Source: Amycolatopsis alba DSM 44262 (GTDB lineage Bacteria > Actinomycetota > Actinomycetes > Mycobacteriales > Pseudonocardiaceae). From it: 64,000 nucleotides of DNA. Numbering within the stretch: the stretch's first letter is position 1; every line of letters starts with the position of its first letter. A program made the translations under genes and the position numbers. The stretch spans positions 645,021-709,020 of the forward strand of contig NZ_KB913032.1 in NCBI RefSeq assembly GCF_000384215.1. Direction: 5' to 3'. The notes beneath the pieces were generated by a model. The model was not told the origin of the DNA, ran no database searches, and saw only the letters and a program-made list of their open reading frames with translations. This document shows positions 60,837-64,000 of this stretch, piece after piece.

Positions 60837-61310
60837 TTACCCGGTGCCGCGCCCCGAAAACGCCGTATCCGCTGTGGCACCTGACACGTTTGAACCGGAA
60901 ACGTCGAGTTCCGCCCACACGGTCTTGCCATCGTCGTGATGCTCCTGGCCCCACGCCGTCGCGCAGGCGGCGATGAGGGCGAGCCCCCGGCCGCCGGTCT
61001 CCGAAGGCGGACGCGGGGTGGCGGGCGCCGTGCCGGAGTCGTCGACCTCGACGCGCAGGCGGCCACGCCGCCGCAGCAAGCGCACCTGCCGCGGCGGCGT
61101 CCCGTACCGCAGGGCGTTGGACAGCAGTTCGTCCAGCATCAGGATCGTGTCCATGAGGACCGCTTCGGGGAGGTCACGCAGTTCCGCACGTGCCCAGGCG
61201 CGGACGCGGGCCAGTTCGCCCAGGTCGTCTCCCACGTCCAGCGCCAGGATTCCGACGGGCGTGACCTGATCGGTGGGCACGGGGACCTCCATGTGCTCGG
61301 CGGCCGTCAC
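60837..61310 (-). CDS. RsbW-like ATP-binding protein (anti-sigma/kinase HATPase)
   Basis: A 157-residue protein with a stand-alone HATPase_c fold of the SpoIIAB/RsbW type. Its N-box is LDELLSNALRYG (about 60-71), the G1 box is VEVDDSG (about 88-94) and the glycine loop is GGRGLALIAACAT (about 106-118). Such proteins bind sigma factors or phosphorylate anti-sigma antagonists. The GTG at 61310 is a weak start; the ATG at 61292 is also possible. It lies 32 bases upstream of csbD, so it may take part in stress control of that gene. Confidence 0.82.
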   Translation of the reverse strand: MTAAEHMEVPVPTDQVTPVGILALDVGDDLGELARVRAWARAELRDLPEAVLMDTILMLDELLSNALRYGTPPRQVRLLRRRGRLRVEVDDSGTAPATPRPPSETGGRGLALIAACATAWGQEHHDDGKTVWAELDVSGSNVSGATADTAFSGRGTG

Positions 61311-61363
61311 GGGCTCGCGTGGATCCAGTGCCCCGAACGCCGCGAACCTTGACGATCAACCCG

Positions 61364-61570
61364 TCACCGTTCGCCACCCGTGTGACCACAGGGGTAGACC
61401 GATTCCGTGACGACGGCCTCGCACGCCGGGCAATTGTTCACCGGCCGCTCACGACGGCCCCAGAAGGGATGGGTGGCCCCGCAGAGCGCGGTGACCGGTT
61501 CACCCATGCCGGGGTCCGGGTTGCAGGCGGGACAGTAGGCGTGCGCCGACCGCTCGATTTCGGCTGTCAT
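61364..61570 (-). CDS. Small Cys-rich, zinc-ribbon-like protein
   Basis: A 68-residue protein with two CPAC motifs (AYCPACNPD and NNCPACEAV), a Cys in TALCGATHPF and one in YPCGHTGG, consistent with binding a zinc ion. ATG 61570 has GGAGG 6 bases upstream. No named family is recognised. It may share a transcript with the anti-sigma-like gene 53 bases downstream. Confidence 0.72.
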   Translation of the reverse strand: MTAEIERSAHAYCPACNPDPGMGEPVTALCGATHPFWGRRERPVNNCPACEAVVTESVYPCGHTGGER

Positions 61571-61943
61571 CCTTCGCCTCCGGGTACAGGTCGTTATACA
61601 TCTTTTCGACCCTGTTCAGCATACGACGGTACTTGTTCCGCGTTCTCCGGTTTGCCCGGACCCGATTCCGCGCTTCATGAGGGCTCCGGTTCCGGGAATT
61701 CGCAACGGCGCATATTTCGATCGGCCGACAGAATGGATTAATCGAGTTTCTCATGCCAATTACTTCGCTATTACCAGTACATTTACTTACTGCTCTTTTC
61801 GAGTGATCGACAGTCATGATCACCTTTGGGTAAAGACAGTGGGCACGCGGTGCCGCTAGCATTGCGATTGTTCCCGGACAGACCAGGCACGCCCTGTTCG
61901 CGCTGTCTGCCTCATTCACGACTTTAGTCGGGAGGTCGCGAGC
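61571..61943. other. AT-richer promoter region of narG
   Basis: No gene is visible. The segment from about 61700 to 61860 is clearly lower in GC than the rest of the window (GGATTAATCGAGTTTC, TACATTTACTTACTGC), as expected for a regulated promoter of the nitrate-reductase operon. CGAGTGATCGACAGTCATG and related half-palindromes could be regulator sites, but I cannot match them to a known factor. GGGAGG at 61931-61936 is the narG ribosome-binding site. Confidence 0.5.
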
Positions 61944-64000
61944 GTGCGCTCGCCACGAAAAGCCAACGGAAACGGCTCGGAAAACCACCACAACGAAGGC
62001 GCGGCGACCACCGCCCTGCTTCGCCTCGGCCGTTATCTGACCCGCGCGGAGAGTTCGCCGGATCTGCATTCGGTCCATCTGACCGGTGGCCGGGAAGGCG
62101 ACGCGTTCTACCGTGATCGCTGGAGCCACGACAAGGTGGTCCCGTCGACGCACGGCGTGAACTGCACGGGTTCCTGCCGCTGGAACGTGTACGTCTCGGA
62201 CGGGATCATCACCTGGGAGAGCCAAGATCCGGATTATCCGTCCGTCGGCCCCGACAAGCCGGAGTACGAGCCGCGGGGGTGCCCGCGCGGCGCCTCCTTT
62301 TCCTGGTATTCCTATTCCCCGACGCGGGTACGTTTTCCGTACGCCAGGGGCGTATTGATCGAAATGTACCGGGAGGCTCTGAAACAGCACGGTGATCCGG
62401 TCGTCGCCTGGGCTTCGGTGATGGACGACCCGATGAAGAGGCTGGCCTATCAGCGTGCCCGCGGAAAAGGCGGGCTGGTCCGGGTCGGCTGGGACGAGGC
62501 TGCCGAAATCGCCGCCGCCGCGCATGTGCACGCCATTTCCCGGTACGGCCCGGACCGGGTCGCGGGCTTTTCCCCGATTCCGGCGATGTCCATGGTCTCG
62601 CATGCGATCGGGTCCCGGTTCATGGCGCTGATCGGCGCTCCGATGCTCTCCTTCTACGACTGGTACGCCGACCTGCCGGTGGCCTCGCCACAGGTGTTCG
62701 GCGACCAGACCGACGTCCCGGAATCCGCGGACTGGTGGGACGCCGCGTACCTGATGATGTGGGGCTCGAACGTCCCGGTGACCCGGACGCCGGACGCGCA
62801 CTGGATGGCCGAGGCGCGTTACCGGGGCCAGAAGGTCGTCGTGGTCTCCCCCGACTACGCCGACAACACCAAGTTCGCCGACGAGTGGCTCGCCCCGCAT
62901 CCCGGCACCGACGCCGCGCTGGCGATGGCCATGGGGCACGTCATCCTCACCGAGTTCTTCGCCGAACGGCAGGTGCCGTACTTCACCGACTACGTCCGCC
63001 GCTTCACCGACCTCCCCTTCCTGGTCACGCTGACCGAACGCGACGGCGCGTACGTCCCGTCGAAGTTCCTCACCGCCGCGGACCTCGGGGACACCGGGGC
63101 GGAGCCGGACTGGAAGACCGTCCTCGTCGACGACCGCACCGGGGAACCGGTCGTGCCCAACGGTTCCGTCGGTTTCCGCTGGAACGAACACGACCAGGGC
63201 CGCTGGAACCTCGACCTCGGCGACGTCGTGCCGCGGCTGAGCCTGCTCACCGACCCCGGTCACGAGGGTGTCGAGGTACTGCTCCCCCGGTTCGACGCGG
63301 ACGGCGTCCTGCGGCGCGGGGTACCCGCCGTGGAGCACGGCGGCCGGCTGGTCACCACCGTGTTCGACCTGCTGATGGCGCAGTACGGGGTGCGACGCGG
63401 CGACCTGCCCGGCCGGTGGCCGTCCGGCTACGACGATCCGGCGGAACCGTGCACCCCGGCCTGGCAGCAGGAGATCACCTCGGTCCCGGCCGAGCGGGTC
63501 GCCAGGATCGCCAGGGAGTTCGCCGAGACCGCGGAGGCCTCCCGCGGCCGGTGCATGATCCTGATGGGCGCGGGCACCAACCACTGGTTCCACTCCGACA
63601 CCATCTACCGGTCCTTCCTGGCGCTGCTGACGATGACCGGCTGTCAGGGCCGCAACGGCGGCGGCTGGGCGCATTACGTCGGCCAGGAGAAGGTACGGCC
63701 GCTGACCGGACATCAGACCCTGGCAGGCGCGATGGACTGGATGCGGCCCGCCCGGCAGATGATCGGGACCGCCTACTGGTACCTGCACACCGGCCAATGG
63801 CGCTACGACGCGCTGCGCAACGACGAACTGACCTCGCCGCTGGCACCGGGGAAGCTCGCCGGGACCAGCGCGGCGGACGCGCTCGCGCAGTCGGCGCGGC
63901 TGGGCTGGATGCCCTCGTTCCCCACTTTCGACCGCAATCCGCTCGACCTGGTCGACGAGGCCGAGGAAGCCGGGCTCGACCCCGTCCGCCACGCCACCGC
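61944..64000 (+). CDS. narG: Respiratory nitrate reductase alpha subunit, N-terminal part
   Basis: The first 685 codons of about 1,230; the gene continues past the window. NarG is the molybdenum-bis-MGD catalytic subunit that reduces nitrate to nitrite at the inner face of the membrane with NarH and NarI. The FS0 cluster ligands have the exact NarG spacing: His70, Cys74, Cys78, Cys113 (THGVNCTGSC...RGCPRGAS). Asp257 in GDQTDVPESADW is the probable Mo ligand. The chain tracks Escherichia coli NarG through GGGWAHYVGQEK. GTG 61944 has GGGAGG 7 bases upstream. There is no twin-arginine signal, as usual for NarG. Confidence 0.96.
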   Translation, partial: MRSPRKANGNGSENHHNEGAATTALLRLGRYLTRAESSPDLHSVHLTGGREGDAFYRDRWSHDKVVPSTHGVNCTGSCRWNVYVSDGIITWESQDPDYPSVGPDKPEYEPRGCPRGASFSWYSYSPTRVRFPYARGVLIEMYREALKQHGDPVVAWASVMDDPMKRLAYQRARGKGGLVRVGWDEAAEIAAAAHVHAISRYGPDRVAGFSPIPAMSMVSHAIGSRFMALIGAPMLSFYDWYADLPVASPQVFGDQTDVPESADWWDAAYLMMWGSNVPVTRTPDAHWMAEARYRGQKVVVVSPDYADNTKFADEWLAPHPGTDAALAMAMGHVILTEFFAERQVPYFTDYVRRFTDLPFLVTLTERDGAYVPSKFLTAADLGDTGAEPDWKTVLVDDRTGEPVVPNGSVGFRWNEHDQGRWNLDLGDVVPRLSLLTDPGHEGVEVLLPRFDADGVLRRGVPAVEHGGRLVTTVFDLLMAQYGVRRGDLPGRWPSGYDDPAEPCTPAWQQEITSVPAERVARIAREFAETAEASRGRCMILMGAGTNHWFHSDTIYRSFLALLTMTGCQGRNGGGWAHYVGQEKVRPLTGHQTLAGAMDWMRPARQMIGTAYWYLHTGQWRYDALRNDELTSPLAPGKLAGTSAADALAQSARLGWMPSFPTFDRNPLDLVDEAEEAGLDPVRHAT

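Noticed and set aside
61500..63992. 830-codon minus-strand frame across narG
   Set aside because: narG on plus has exact FeS and Mo ligand motifs; the antisense frame has none.

Overview
The window is high-GC actinobacterial chromosome. GTG starts, GTGA/ATGA stop-start overlaps, F420-type LLM and PopR/ClpP features, and long perfect hairpins after genes point to Pseudonocardiales, most likely Amycolatopsis or a close relative. The genus is an inference from style and gene families; no rRNA or marker gene is present.

Layout. (1) 1-10253, minus strand: a sugar module. It holds the start of a secreted protein, a DeoR repressor, a DUF5107/TPR protein, a complete sugar ABC importer (ATPase, two permeases, lipoprotein), a class II aldolase, a PfkB sugar-phosphate kinase and an AgaS-like SIS protein. 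The enzyme set fits a galactosamine/tagatose-type route, and repeated TTGCGCA/TCGCGCAAAGTC sites lie in front of the transcription units. (2) 10481-22921: an AhpD-like protein under a perfect ECF41-type promoter, a DUF222/HNH protein, two APC permeases, a GntR regulator with an aldolase and MmsA (inositol-type genes), glutaminase, LysR/MBL-fold, and a 58-residue peptide with a Cys-rich tail. (3) 23050-38769: a substrate-binding/VWA membrane operon, a divergent glutamyl-tRNA synthetase, a 334-bp palindrome-rich repeat, a two-component pair whose kinase lacks its ATPase domain, a secreted hydrolase, a cation exchanger, and a TetR-controlled secreted SRPBCC protein.

(4) 38774-48026 is the most notable region. 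Two divergent cobalamin riboswitches (about 46610-46750 on minus, 46866-46985 on plus) flank and apparently control a minus-strand operon and a plus-strand gene. The operon encodes a membrane-anchored protein with two terpenoid-cyclase-like alpha/alpha-barrel domains joined by a poly-Thr linker, two secreted SCO2322-like proteins, and a full ECF transporter (T, fused A-A', S). The plus-strand gene encodes a secreted single-barrel protein. The barrel fold and the DUF4430-like look of the SCO2322-type proteins recall the two domains of animal intrinsic factor/transcobalamin. I infer an extracytoplasmic cobalamin-capture system feeding an ECF importer.

(5) 48188-64000: an LLM oxidoreductase, fumarylacetoacetase and a companion, MarR, a DUF1989/old-yellow-enzyme/deacetylase operon with a convergent PucR regulator, a ClpP pair with a PopR-like regulator (the second ClpP has lost its catalytic serine), a GlxA-type regulator with a cupin, several small stress-type proteins, and the first 685 codons of respiratory nitrate reductase alpha (narG), cut by the window end. 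Dispersed palindromes with a GGACGTT/AACGTCC core recur between genes. No tRNA, rRNA, CRISPR array or intact insertion sequence was seen.
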